Source of the DNA: Rugalucina vietnamica
Lineage: Eukaryota > Mollusca > Bivalvia > Lucinida > Lucinidae
Reading direction: 5' to 3'
DNA length: 64,000 nucleotides
Assembly (NCBI GenBank): GCA_964017185.1
Contig: OZ024875.1
Span: forward strand, 45,029,986 to 45,093,985
In this document: in pieces, positions 63,925 to 64,000 of the stretch
Position numbering within the stretch: the stretch's first letter is position 1
Layout: each line of letters begins with the position of its first letter
Notes under the pieces: model-generated
What the model saw: only the letters and a program-made list of their open reading frames with translations
What the model was told of the DNA's origin: nothing
Databases searched by the model: none
Translations under genes and position numbers: made by a program

Positions 63925-64000
63925 TTACGTTTGCGATGCGCTAAAACGACGTTTCACCGTCTAACGCTGATTTGTGGGATAGCTGACGTCACAAATGCCG

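Overview
The window looks like nuclear DNA of a mollusc, most likely a bivalve. It is AT-rich, has a few conserved genes broken into short exons by long introns, and those introns are packed with short inverted-repeat transposons, pearl-like elements with internal tandem arrays and ACGG-type microsatellites, tRNA-derived SINEs, and LINE and Penelope fragments. The species call is inference from repeat types and protein style; no marker gene is present.

Two protein-coding genes could be built from the sequence. Both are SLC6 (Na+/Cl- dependent neurotransmitter transporter) paralogues with glycine-transporter-like signatures. They sit head to head. Gene A, on the minus strand, starts at about 33956 and runs leftwards through seven recognised exons to 1852, where it leaves the window, so its C-terminal half is missing. 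Gene B, on the plus strand, probably starts at about 35487. It has 17 recognised exons ending in a stop at 59011 and encodes about 750 residues, or 797 if an in-frame duplicated exon segment is kept. Most shared exon boundaries match in position and phase; one intron around TM1 differs. The two start codons lie about 1.5 kb apart, so the interval 33957-35486 should hold both promoters.

Layout: 1-6271 is gene A intron with a Penelope-like GIY-YIG fragment, a TTAA-flanked element and hairpin MITEs. 6405-18536 is a long gene A intron containing an old tandem segmental duplication (about 7290-14930 and 14945-18330), a LINE remnant and a mariner-like element. 18537-23013 holds four gene A exons separated by SINEs, MITEs and a retroelement fragment. 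23014-33863 is gene A intron 1, dominated by a large element with inverted arms of about 0.7-0.8 kb that encloses the remnant of a multicopy cysteine-rich gene. 35487-59011 is gene B, whose introns carry a foldback repeat, three-level nested transposons, an 8 x 156 bp array, a tRNA-Arg(ACG) gene on the opposite strand, and many palindromic MITEs. 59012-64000 is downstream DNA with a foldback element and a mariner-like element carrying five RFX X-box-like motifs.

The two transporters would act at the plasma membrane as Na+/Cl- coupled importers of glycine or a related small amino acid. Substrate cannot be fixed from sequence: in gene B the TM6 tryptophan typical of glycine transporters is glycine. 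Everything else appears to be mobile-element derived or unassigned.
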